Below are positions 50,458 to 57,881 of a stretch of 64,000 nucleotides of DNA, piece by piece. Position 1 is the stretch's first letter. Each line of letters starts with the position of its first letter. Under the pieces are notes generated by a model. That model saw only the letters and a program-made list of their open reading frames with translations, did not search any database and was not told where the DNA came from. A program made the position numbers and the translations under genes. Source of the stretch: CAWGOF01 sp963824225. Lineage in GTDB: Bacteria > Acidobacteriota > Polarisedimenticolia > Polarisedimenticolales > Polarisedimenticolaceae. Location: the NCBI GenBank assembly GCA_963824225.1, contig CAWGOF010000002.1:620001-684000 (forward strand), given 5' to 3'.

Positions 50458-53142
50458 GTGAGGCTCCCGTTCGGCCTGCTGGCCGCGCTCGCAATCTGTG
50501 CGACCGTTCACGCGGCGGCGCAGCCGGCTGACGGCGGCGAGGCGCGCGAGATCCGGTTGCGCGTCCGGGCCTTCGACCCTCGGGTGCACGTCCCCGATCT
50601 ACCGGCGCGGCTCCGTCTGCCCGACGAGCCGCTCGACGGGTATTTCATCGTCCAGCTCGACGGTCGAGCCGACCGCAGCACGGCGGCCCGTCTTCGCGCG
50701 CACGGGGCGACGCCGCTCGCCTACGTGCCCGACGGCGCGTTCGTCGTGCGTCTGGGACACGGCCGGGCGGCGGACCTGCGCGCGATGGCTGGCGTGCGCT
50801 GGCTCGGGGCGATCGAGCCGGGGTTCAAACTCGCACCCGACCTCGGTGTGCGCCCGTTCGCCGACGGCACCCGTCGCGCAGGGGGCGTGCTCCACGCCAC
50901 GGTCGACCTGTTTCCGGGAGAGGATCTCCCGCGCGCGTCGCGCCTCGTCGCGGGCACGGGGGCCACGGTGCTGCGCGCCGCCGCGTTCAGCGACACGGCG
51001 CGGCTCGACGTGCGGGCGACGATCGGCCAGATCGAGGCGGTGGCCCGGATCCCGGCCGTGTCGTGGATCGAGGAGGCCGGCGAGATCACGCCGCGCAACA
51101 ACAGCGCAACGTGGGTCGTCCAGACGAACGTCGTCGGCTCGACGACCGTGTGGGGCCACGGCCTGCACGGCGAGGGCCAGATCATCGGGCTGATCGACTT
51201 CCCGATGGACATGTCGTCGTGCTTCTTCCGGGACCCGGTGAACAACACGCCCGGCCCGACGCACCGCAAGGTCGTGGCCTATCGCTCGACGACCGGCCTC
51301 GGAGCCGACTTCCACGGAACGCACACCGCGGGCATCGCCGCCGGGAACTCGTTCCCGGTCAACAGCTCGCTCGACTCGGCCGGGCACGCTTACGCGGCGA
51401 AGCTGTCGTTCACCAACGTCCTCGACGTCGTAGGCTCGGACGGCGATCCGTCGAACCTGTACGGGTTCCTGTCCGCGGCCCACACGGACGGCGCGCGGGT
51501 CCACACGAACTCGTGGGGCGACGACGGCTCGACGAGCTACACGACGTGGAGCCGGGACATCGATCTCTTCGCCCACGATTTCGAGGACTCGCTCGTCCTC
51601 TTCGCGGTCACGAACCTCACGAGCCTGCGCACGCCCGAGAACGCGAAGAACTCTCTGGCCGTCGCCGCGACCTCGAACGGCGCGTCGGCCGAAACGTTCT
51701 GCAAGGGCGGTGCGGGCCCGACGAGCGACGGCCGGCGCAAGCCCGAGATCCTGGCCCCCGGCTGCAGCATCGCCTCGGCGCGCGAGCTCTCGGCGTGCGG
51801 TGTGCGCACGCTTTCCGGGACGTCGATGGCCTCGCCGGCGATGGCCGGGGCCGCGGCGCTCGCGCGGCAGTACTTCGTCGAAGGCTGGTATCCGACGGGC
51901 GCGCCGCAGGTCGCGAACTCGCGTGTGCCGTCGGGCGCCCTGCTCAAGGCGGTGCTGATCAACTCGGCGGTCAACCTGACGACGCTCATCGGATTTCCGG
52001 GCAACACGACCGAGGGCTGGGGCCGCGTGCTGCTCGAGAACGGCCTGTACTTCGCCGGCGATGCGCGGCGTCTGCTCGCCCTGGCCGACGTGCGCAACAC
52101 GAACGGGCTCGAGACGACCGAGCAAGACGCGTTCGTCATGCAGGTCACGTCGTCGGCCGAGCCGCTCGAGGTCACGCTGGCGTACACCGACCAGGCGGCG
52201 GCGCTCTTCGCATCCGATGCGACCGTGAACGACCTCGACCTCGAGGTGATCTCGCCGTCCGGGCTGCGGTACCGCGGCAACGCGTTCGATGGGGTGACCG
52301 AGCACTCGACGACGGGCGGGCAGGCCGACCCACGGAACAACGTCGAAGAGGTCCTCTTGCCCTCGCCCGAGATCGGCACGTGGCTCGTGAGCGTGCACGG
52401 CACGAGCGTCAACGACGGCCCCCAGGGCTACGCGCTCGTCGCCACGGGAAACGTCCAGGCTGCGTCGACGACGGGCATCCTGCGCTACGCGGGTCACAGC
52501 GTCGACGACGCGGGCTCGTTCGGCGACGGCGACGGCTCGCCCGAGCCTGGCGAGACGGTGACCGTTCCGCTCTCGCTGCTCAACTTGAGGACGACGACGG
52601 CGACGAGCCTCCAAGGTCAGCTCTACAGCGGCGACCTGTCGCTCGCGAGCGTCATCGGCGGCCCTGCGCCGTACGTCGATCTCCCGTCCCAGGAGGTCGG
52701 CGAGTCGCTCCTCCCGCACTTCAAGGTCGTGCTCTCGCCGCTGGCGATCTGCGGCCAGCCGATCCCGATGACCGTGCGGGCCAGCTACGCGGGCGGAACG
52801 AACGACTCGACGTTCCAGTTCGTCGTCGGCGACCCGTTCGCTCCGGGGGACGAGGACTCGTGCACGCCACCCGATTGCCCGGGCGATCCGATCCCGGAGG
52901 ATGTCGGGCCCACGCTCACCGTCGCCCGCTCGGGGGCCTCGGACCTGCTCCTGCAGTGGACCGCGGTCTCGGGAGCCGACGGATACCACGTGTACTGCTC
53001 GGGCGACAGCAACCTCTCGACCGCCGTGCTCGTCGGATCGCCCGCGGGCGCGAGCTTCGTCCACGTCGGCGCCCGGAGCTCCCCCGCACCCTGCTACTAT
53101 CGCGTGCGGGCCGTCAATTCGTGCGGCTGGGAAGGTCCGTAG
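50458..53142 (+). CDS. Secreted S8 subtilisin-like serine protease
   Basis: 894 residues from GTG 50458 with GGAGAG upstream. Signal peptide (LPFGLLAALAICATVHA), a propeptide-like region (about 55-205), then the S8 catalytic domain with Asp247 (IIGLIDFP), His286 (DFHGTHTAGIAAG) and Ser456 (LSGTSMASPAMAG). A P-domain-like beta region (about 560-660), an Ig-like region with DGDGSPEPGETVTVPLS (about 680-790) and an FN3-like C-terminus (about 810-894) follow. The triad is complete and the protease should be active outside the cell. A TAGAAT box at 50410 may be its -10. Confidence 0.93.
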   Translation: MRLPFGLLAALAICATVHAAAQPADGGEAREIRLRVRAFDPRVHVPDLPARLRLPDEPLDGYFIVQLDGRADRSTAARLRAHGATPLAYVPDGAFVVRLGHGRAADLRAMAGVRWLGAIEPGFKLAPDLGVRPFADGTRRAGGVLHATVDLFPGEDLPRASRLVAGTGATVLRAAAFSDTARLDVRATIGQIEAVARIPAVSWIEEAGEITPRNNSATWVVQTNVVGSTTVWGHGLHGEGQIIGLIDFPMDMSSCFFRDPVNNTPGPTHRKVVAYRSTTGLGADFHGTHTAGIAAGNSFPVNSSLDSAGHAYAAKLSFTNVLDVVGSDGDPSNLYGFLSAAHTDGARVHTNSWGDDGSTSYTTWSRDIDLFAHDFEDSLVLFAVTNLTSLRTPENAKNSLAVAATSNGASAETFCKGGAGPTSDGRRKPEILAPGCSIASARELSACGVRTLSGTSMASPAMAGAAALARQYFVEGWYPTGAPQVANSRVPSGALLKAVLINSAVNLTTLIGFPGNTTEGWGRVLLENGLYFAGDARRLLALADVRNTNGLETTEQDAFVMQVTSSAEPLEVTLAYTDQAAALFASDATVNDLDLEVISPSGLRYRGNAFDGVTEHSTTGGQADPRNNVEEVLLPSPEIGTWLVSVHGTSVNDGPQGYALVATGNVQAASTTGILRYAGHSVDDAGSFGDGDGSPEPGETVTVPLSLLNLRTTTATSLQGQLYSGDLSLASVIGGPAPYVDLPSQEVGESLLPHFKVVLSPLAICGQPIPMTVRASYAGGTNDSTFQFVVGDPFAPGDEDSCTPPDCPGDPIPEDVGPTLTVARSGASDLLLQWTAVSGADGYHVYCSGDSNLSTAVLVGSPAGASFVHVGARSSPAPCYYRVRAVNSCGWEGP

Positions 53143-53143
53143 C

Positions 53144-53962
53144 ATCGACGGCAAGCTCGTCCTGATCACCGGCGCCTCGGCAGGCATCGGCCTCGCCACG
53201 GCCCGGGCGTTCGTCGCCCAGGGCGCGCGGGTGATCGGTCTCGCGCGCTCGGCCGAGCGGCTCGCGGCGGTCGCCTCGGAGCTCGGCGGCCCCGCACACT
53301 TCGTCGCCGTAGCGGGGGACGTCGCCGACGGCGCAGCGATGGATTGCGCGGCGCAGCGCATCCTCGACGAGATCGGCACCCCCGACGTGATCGTGGCCAA
53401 CGCGGGGATCGGTCTCGACGCGCTGTTCCAGAACACGACCGACGCCGCGTTGCGCGCGGTATTCGAGGTCAACGTGTTCGGCGTCTACCGCTCGATCCGT
53501 CCGTTCCTCCCGGCGATGCTGCGCCGCGGGACGGGCCGGATCGTGATCGTCTCGTCGGTCGTCGGCGAGCGCGGCATCCCGTTCTACTCGGCGTACTCGG
53601 CGAGCAAGTTCGCGCTGAGCGGGATGTGCGACGCGCTGCGGCCGGAGCTCGCCGGGACGGGCGTCACCGTCGGTCTGATCTGCCCGACGACCACCGAGAG
53701 CGAGTTCCAGGCCCGCCTGCTGCGCGAGGGCCCGAGCCAACGCCGTGTCCGACTGCGCCGCCACCGGGCGGAGTCGGTCGCCGACGCGATCGTGGCCCTG
53801 GCCCGCTCGCGACGCCGCAAGCACGTGCTGACGATCGAGGGAAAGCTCCTGGCGTGGGCCGGGCGCTTCGCTCCCGGCCTCGTCGACCGGCTCCTCGCCC
53901 GGACGCTGCGCTCTAACGCAGGCTCGCCAGATGAAACGCGGCGAGCACCAGGGCGTGGGTGA
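53144..53962 (+). CDS. Short-chain dehydrogenase/reductase, start codon unclear
   Basis: About 272 residues. Classical SDR: LVLITGASAGIGLATARAFV (NADP-binding Gly motif), VIVANAGIG, catalytic Ser in IVIVSSVVGERG, Tyr-x-x-x-Lys in YSAYSASKFALSG, and a C-terminal membrane-associated tail (LLAWAGRFAPGLVDRLLAR). Substrate unknown. The conserved sequence begins SIDGKLVLITG directly after the subtilase stop, yet no ATG, GTG or TTG lies in frame at that point. The given start (ATC 53144) marks where homology begins. A missing base at the gene start is likely. Confidence 0.85.
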   Translation: MDGKLVLITGASAGIGLATARAFVAQGARVIGLARSAERLAAVASELGGPAHFVAVAGDVADGAAMDCAAQRILDEIGTPDVIVANAGIGLDALFQNTTDAALRAVFEVNVFGVYRSIRPFLPAMLRRGTGRIVIVSSVVGERGIPFYSAYSASKFALSGMCDALRPELAGTGVTVGLICPTTTESEFQARLLREGPSQRRVRLRRHRAESVADAIVALARSRRRKHVLTIEGKLLAWAGRFAPGLVDRLLARTLRSNAGSPDETRRAPGRG

Positions 53963-54440
53963 TTCGACCGTCGCGGACCAAGCTCGGGATCTCGCTCGCT
54001 CGGACCTCGACGACCGAGATCCGCTCGCACGGGTCGGGGCTCTGCGGTCCGCGAGCGAGCGCACGCGCGATGAACGAATGGCAGCGGTTCGTCTGGAGCG
54101 GCGGGTTCGGGTGGACCCAGCCGATCGATTCGAGCGAGCCGGCATCGAAGCCGGTCTCCTCGCGCAGCTCGCGCCGCGCGGCGGCCTCGGGGCTCTCGCC
54201 GGGATCGCACATCCCGCCCGGGATCTCGAGCGTCTCGGCCTCGATCCCGAAGCGGTACTGACGTACGAGCACGACGTGCCCGTCGTCCGTGAGTGGGATG
54301 ACGTTGATCCAGTCCGGGGCCGAGAGCACGTGGAACGGTCGCGCCGGTCCGCCTTCGGGCGGAGCGAACTCGACACGGTCGAGGTCGAATACGCCGCAGC
54401 GCGCGATCCGCTGGGACGCCGAGCGCCGCCAGACCAGCAT
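53913..54440 (-). CDS. Nudix hydrolase, ADP-ribose pyrophosphatase-like
   Basis: 175 residues. Beta strands before the box (WINVIPLTDDGHVVLVRQYRFG) and a full Nudix box GGMCDPGESPEAAARRELREETGF; the upstream RQYRFGIEAETLEIPGG is typical of ADP-ribose pyrophosphatases. It should hydrolyse ADP-ribose or another nucleoside diphosphate sugar. ATG 54440 overlaps the stop of the small basic gene (TGATG), so translation is coupled. The 3' end overlaps the convergent SDR gene by 50 bases. Confidence 0.92.
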   Translation of the reverse strand: MLVWRRSASQRIARCGVFDLDRVEFAPPEGGPARPFHVLSAPDWINVIPLTDDGHVVLVRQYRFGIEAETLEIPGGMCDPGESPEAAARRELREETGFDAGSLESIGWVHPNPPLQTNRCHSFIARALARGPQSPDPCERISVVEVRASEIPSLVRDGRITHALVLAAFHLASLR

Positions 54441-54634
54441 CAGCTCGGCGCTGAGCCCTTGGCCCCGGCCTTCTTCCCCGCACCCGACAGGCGCCGGCGC
54501 TTGCGCTGCACCCGGCGCAGCCCCTTCTTGGCCGCGCGCAGCTTCGCCGGCTCGAGCGTTCCGCCCTTGTCGCTCAATCGCTTCTTCAGGCGGCCTTCAC
54601 GGGCCTTCACGCGCTCGAGGTTCTCGACCGGCAT
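54440..54634 (-). CDS. Small Lys/Arg-rich hypothetical protein
   Basis: 64 residues from ATG 54634 (AAGGAG about 9 bases upstream): MPVENLERVKAREGRLKKRL, then helical and very basic to the C-terminus (RAAKKGLRRVQRKRRRLSGA). It looks like a nucleic-acid-binding or ribosome-associated peptide; I do not recognise a family. It is translationally coupled to the Nudix gene (TGATG). The ORF continues upstream to 55027 but overlaps ferredoxin antisense, so the short start is preferred. Confidence 0.6.
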   Translation of the reverse strand: MPVENLERVKAREGRLKKRLSDKGGTLEPAKLRAAKKGLRRVQRKRRRLSGAGKKAGAKGSAPS

Positions 54635-54694
54635 CGGGGGACGCTCCTTCCGGGTTGATTCGCGGCGCATGCTAGCATGGGCGAGGACCCGCCT

Positions 54695-54700
54695 TACAAT
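54695..54700 (+). promoter_or_regulatory. -10 element (TACAAT), probable leaderless start of ferredoxin gene
   Basis: TACAAT, 6 bases, then ATG 54707. No Shine-Dalgarno exists, and starting at the in-frame ATG 54677 would put the box inside the coding region. Supports 54707 as start and a leaderless mRNA. Confidence 0.4.
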
Positions 54701-54706
54701 GCGCGC

Positions 54707-55033
54707 ATGGTCCCGTACGAGCGGCACGTGTTCGTGTGCGAGAACCGTCGCGCCGAGGACAACCCCAAGGGGTGCTGTGCGGCCAAGGGCTCGGTCGAGA
54801 TCCGCGATCGGCTGAAGAAGCTGGCTCACGACGCGGGGCTCAAGGGCCGTGTGCGGATCAACGGCGCGGGATGCCTCGACCAGTGCGCGCTCGGCGTGAC
54901 GATCGTCGTGTATCCCGAGGCGGTCTGGTACGGCGGGGTCACGCTCGACGACGTGGACGAGCTGTTCCGCGAGCACGTTCTCGGCGGCCGGGCGGTCGAG
55001 CGGCTGCGCATCGATCCCCCGCGTCATTCGTGA
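54707..55033 (+). CDS. Thioredoxin-like [2Fe-2S] ferredoxin
   Basis: 108 residues: HVFVCENRRAEDNPKGCCAA, GRVRINGAGCLDQCALGVTI. The four cluster ligands come from the first Cys, the CC pair region and the C-x3-C pair, as in thioredoxin-fold ferredoxins of the Clostridium pasteurianum/Aquifex Fd4 type. The end is VWYGGVTLDDVDELFREHVL. It carries single electrons in the cytosol; the partner is unknown. Its stop overlaps the GTG of mutY (GTGA), so the pair is coupled, and a link to the FeS-containing glycosylase is conceivable. Confidence 0.9.
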   Translation: MVPYERHVFVCENRRAEDNPKGCCAAKGSVEIRDRLKKLAHDAGLKGRVRINGAGCLDQCALGVTIVVYPEAVWYGGVTLDDVDELFREHVLGGRAVERLRIDPPRHS

Positions 55034-56217
55034 CCGCGCTCGACGTCTCGTCGATTCGACGGCCGCTCGTTCGCTGGTATCGCAAGAGTCGGCGCGACCT
55101 GCCGTGGCGCCGGACGAGCGACCCGTACGCGATCTGGGTCTCGGAAGTCATGCTCCAGCAGACGCGCGTCGCGACCGTGATCGCGTACTACGACCGGTTC
55201 CTCGCTCGATTCCCCACGGTCGCGGCTCTGGCTTCGGCGCGCGAGGAGCAGGTGCTCGCGGCGTGGAGCGGGCTCGGGTACTACCGGCGCGCCCGCGCGC
55301 TCCACGCCGGGGCCCGGGTGCTCGTCGAGCGCCACGCTGGACGGCTGCCCCGCGACCCCGCGCTCTTGCGCCAGATCCCGGGTGTCGGGCGGTACACCGC
55401 CGGGGCGATCGCCAGCGTCGCTTTCGGGCTGCCCGAGCCGATCGTCGACGGCAACGTTCGTCGCGTCCTCGCGCGGGTGTTCGCGATCGACGCGCGGCGC
55501 CTCGGGCGAGCCAGGGAGGAGCGCCGGCTGTGGGACCTGGCGGGCCGTCTCGTCGCCGGTCCCGATCCTGGCGATCTGAACCAGGCGCTGATGGAGCTCG
55601 GGGCCACCGTGTGTCGAGCCGAGGTCCCGGCGTGCGCGGTCTGCCCGCTCGCGCGGTCGTGCGCGGCGCGTGCCCGAGGCGCGATCGCCCGCTACCCGAG
55701 CCCGACCGTTCGCCGCGCCCCCGTCGAGCGGCACGTCGCCGTGGCCGTTCTGCACAGGCGGGGCCGCGTGCTGCTCGAGAAGCCCGGCGGTACGAGCCCG
55801 CTGCGCGGCACGTGGGACGTGCCGGCCGTCGTCGGCTCGTCGGCTGAGGCCGGCGCCGATCGCTTGCGGAGCGAGCTGCGCGACCGTCACGGTCTCGCGG
55901 TCGAGCTCGGCGAGCCGGTCGCGCGGCACACGCACGGGATCCTCGAGACCGTGCTGCGGATCGAGGTGCACCCGGCGCGGCTGCTCGAACCGTTCGCCGT
56001 GCGATCGCCCGATCTGCGGTGGGTCCGCCCTGCGGAGCTCGACGACGTCGCCGTATCCGGGGCTACGCGGAAGGTTCTTCGAGCGGCGCGTCCTGTTCCC
56101 GCTCCTCGACCGGGATCGGTCGCGAGAACGAGTACGGCGCCCCGCACGCGAGGGGCCATGCCCCGAACGCCGCGTCGAGCCCGGCCCAGTAGGACAGGAT
56201 CCCGACGAGGGCGATGA
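55030..56217 (+). CDS. mutY: A/G-specific adenine DNA glycosylase
   Basis: 395 residues from GTG 55030. Catalytic helix-hairpin-helix domain: DLPWRRTSDPYAIWVSEVML with the catalytic Glu before MLQQTRV, hairpin LLRQIPGVGRYTAGAIAS, catalytic Asp in IVDGNVRRVLARVF. The iron-sulfur motif C-x6-C-x2-C-x5-C is CRAEVPACAVCPLARSC. The C-terminal Nudix-like domain (about 235-350) recognises 8-oxoG. It removes adenine mispaired with 8-oxoguanine. The last 40 residues are Arg/Pro-rich and overlap the convergent membrane-protein gene by 155 bases, so an undetected shift near 56080 may have lengthened it. Confidence 0.94.
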   Translation: MTALDVSSIRRPLVRWYRKSRRDLPWRRTSDPYAIWVSEVMLQQTRVATVIAYYDRFLARFPTVAALASAREEQVLAAWSGLGYYRRARALHAGARVLVERHAGRLPRDPALLRQIPGVGRYTAGAIASVAFGLPEPIVDGNVRRVLARVFAIDARRLGRAREERRLWDLAGRLVAGPDPGDLNQALMELGATVCRAEVPACAVCPLARSCAARARGAIARYPSPTVRRAPVERHVAVAVLHRRGRVLLEKPGGTSPLRGTWDVPAVVGSSAEAGADRLRSELRDRHGLAVELGEPVARHTHGILETVLRIEVHPARLLEPFAVRSPDLRWVRPAELDDVAVSGATRKVLRAARPVPAPRPGSVARTSTAPRTRGAMPRTPRRARPSRTGSRRGR

Positions 56218-56524
56218 GCGTCTCGGCCCAACGCCCAGCGAGCGCGGCGACCGCGGCCACCGCTGCGGCAGCCGCGGCGGGCGGGATCCAGATCCACCGC
56301 ACGAGCGCGGCGTGGCTCGGTCCTCCGGGGCGGGTCGACCGCTCGCGGCCCACGGCGCCCGCGAACGCGCCGAAGATCGCGCACGTTCCGAGCGTCACGC
56401 GCTCGATCCATCGCGTTCGCTCGGAGACGATCCCGCCAAGGTCCGACCACGGAGCGTGAACGGACGTCAGCACCGTGAGCCAGGCTCCGATCCAGAGCCA
56501 CCCGACCAGCCGGCGCCGCCACAC
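56063..56524 (-). CDS. Hypothetical membrane protein
   Basis: 153 residues with four probable helices (LVGWLWIGAWLTVLTSV, VTLGTCAIFGAFAGAVG, IWIPPAAAAAAVAAVAALAG, LIALVGILSYWAGLDAAFG) and an acidic C-terminal tail (PVEEREQDAPLEEPSA). Not recognised. Hydrophobic patterning and the start MWRRRLVGW with basic residues before the first helix favour a real gene. Its last 155 bases overlap the 3' end of mutY, so one of the two gene ends is likely wrong. Confidence 0.6.
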   Translation of the reverse strand: MWRRRLVGWLWIGAWLTVLTSVHAPWSDLGGIVSERTRWIERVTLGTCAIFGAFAGAVGRERSTRPGGPSHAALVRWIWIPPAAAAAAVAAVAALAGRWAETLIALVGILSYWAGLDAAFGAWPLACGAPYSFSRPIPVEEREQDAPLEEPSA

Positions 56525-56608
56525 CGGGAAAGTATCGATCGATCTCAGACCGTGCGTGCCGAGCTCGGTTGTGCAGCGGGAACGCAGGAAACCGAGAGTG
56601 TCCCCGTT

Positions 56609-57355
56609 TCAGGCGAAGCGCTGGCCGAGGTAGTGGGCGGCCTGGATGCGCCACCACTGCGGCTGGTGCGCCACCTCGCGGCCCCACAGCTCGCGGCGGT
56701 GGCTGATCGACTGCTCGGCGAGCACGCGCCCGAACTGGATCGTCGAGCGGACGTTCGTTCCCTCGTGCGCGCCGCGGCCACAGACGAGGTCGAGGTGCGT
56801 CGAGCGCCGGACACGCGCGAGCTCCTCGCCGTCGAGCCGCGGGACGAACGCCATCGGGTTGTTGTAGTGCAGCTCGGTGCTCGTGAAGCCGTTCGTCAGC
56901 CACGCCGCGTCGTACCGGCCGCTCAGGCACAGGGCGTAGCGGAACGTCTCCGGGTACTTGAGCGCGAACGTCGCGGCGTAGAGCGCGCCGAGGCTCGCGC
57001 CGGCGAGCGCGATCGGGATCCCCTCGGTCTTGCAGTCGTCGCGGATCCGCGGCACGAGCTCGTCGAGCACGTAGCGCTCGAACGCGCGGTGCCGATCGAG
57101 CCGGTGCTCCGGATGCCCGTCCCAGTCGGCCCAGCTCTCGGCGACGTTGCTCTCCGTGCAGTAGAGCTTGATGCGGCCCTGGTCGATCGGACCCCGTAGC
57201 GCATCGATCAGACCGCCCTGGTGCCACTCGTGCGCCGTGCCGGCGGCCGAGGGCAGGACGAGGACCGGCGCACCCCAGTGTCCGAAGCACCACACGTGCA
57301 TCGGCCGGCCCATCGCCTGGCTATCGAACCGCTCGAGCCGCACGAGGAGAAACAT
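56609..57355 (-). CDS. Esterase-family alpha/beta hydrolase
   Basis: 248 residues. Putative esterase (PF00756-like): WCFGHWGAPVLVLPSAAG strand and oxyanion region, IKLYCTESNVAESW, ELVPRIRDDCKTEG, nucleophile elbow ALAGASLGALYAATFALKYP, CLSGRYDAAWLT, and a possible catalytic His near the C-terminus (HQPQWWRIQAAHYLG). Cytosolic, with no signal peptide. It resembles small esterases annotated across Acidobacteriota and Planctomycetota; the substrate is unknown. Start ATG 57355 has no clear ribosome site. Confidence 0.85.
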   Translation of the reverse strand: MFLLVRLERFDSQAMGRPMHVWCFGHWGAPVLVLPSAAGTAHEWHQGGLIDALRGPIDQGRIKLYCTESNVAESWADWDGHPEHRLDRHRAFERYVLDELVPRIRDDCKTEGIPIALAGASLGALYAATFALKYPETFRYALCLSGRYDAAWLTNGFTSTELHYNNPMAFVPRLDGEELARVRRSTHLDLVCGRGAHEGTNVRSTIQFGRVLAEQSISHRRELWGREVAHQPQWWRIQAAHYLGQRFA

Positions 57356-57396
57356 ACCGCCGTCGGGCCGCGCCGGTAACGCCTGAAAGAGAGGAA

Positions 57397-57858
57397 TCAG
57401 GTCTTGGGGATGCCGAGCGCCGCGAGGTGCGAAGCTACGTCCTCGCCCGCCGTTGCCGAGCGCACCGCCGTGTCGACGAGCAGGACCCGGCCGTCCGCGC
57501 CGATGTAGACGGTGTTGCGCGCGGCCGACGAGCCGCGCAGGACGCCGTAGGCACCGGCCACCTGGCCCTCGGGGTCGCTCAGGATCGGGTAGTCGAGGCC
57601 CAGCGACTCGGCGAACTGCCGGTTCTTCTCAGCCGAATCGGTGCTCGCAGCGAAGTACGCGACGTCGAACTCGCGGATCTTCGCGCCGCTCTCCCGGAGC
57701 GACTTGCACTCCGCCGTTCAGCCGGACGTGAACGCGCGCGGGAACCAGGCCAGAACGACCGGCCGCAGGCCCAGGTGATCGGCGAGTCGATGGACCCGGC
57801 CGTCCGAGCCGTCGAGCTCGAACGACGGAGCGATCGTCCCAGGAGCGAGGGGCGGCAC
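57397..57858 (-). CDS. Selenocysteine-containing peroxiredoxin (AhpC/TSA family, in-frame UGA)
   Basis: 153 codons from GTG 57858 to TGA 57397 form one uninterrupted thioredoxin-fold peroxiredoxin, apart from a TGA at 57718-57720 (codon 47). Before it: APSFELDGSDGRVHRLADHL and VVLAWFPRAFTSG; after it: TAECKSLRESGAKIREFDV, YFAASTDSAEKNRQFAESLG, DYPILSDPEGQVAGAYGVL and VYIGADGRVLLVDTAV. The UGA stands where relatives have the peroxidatic Cys (FT-x-G-C-T-x-E-C-K-S-L-R-E), with Cys51 as possible resolving residue. A bacterial-SECIS-like hairpin follows. It should reduce peroxides with a selenolate. No sel genes lie in the window. The alternative is a miscalled TGC. Divergent from the hydrolase at 57882 by 23 bases. 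Confidence 0.8.
57673..57714 (-). promoter_or_regulatory. Candidate bacterial SECIS element
   Basis: Counting from the base after UGA: inner stem 15-21/27-33 (GUCGCUC with GAGCGGC, 7 bp with one G-U), apical loop 22-26 CGGGA with G at its second position, and outer stem 4-8/41-45 (GCGGA with UCCGC, 5 bp). The loop begins 21 bases after the UGA, inside the 16-37 range described for bacterial SECIS elements. It lies wholly within the coding sequence, as expected in bacteria. Confidence 0.7.
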
Positions 57859-57864
57859 CGGGTG

Positions 57865-57874
57865 AGCCTATCAT
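57865..57874. promoter_or_regulatory. Overlapping divergent -10 elements, both leaderless
   Basis: Plus strand: TATCAT at 57869-57874, 7 bases before GTG 57882. Minus strand: TAGGCT at 57865-57870, 6 bases before GTG 57858. They share two bases inside a 23-base gap, and neither gene has a Shine-Dalgarno. Confidence 0.4.
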
Positions 57875-57881
57875 CGAGCGC

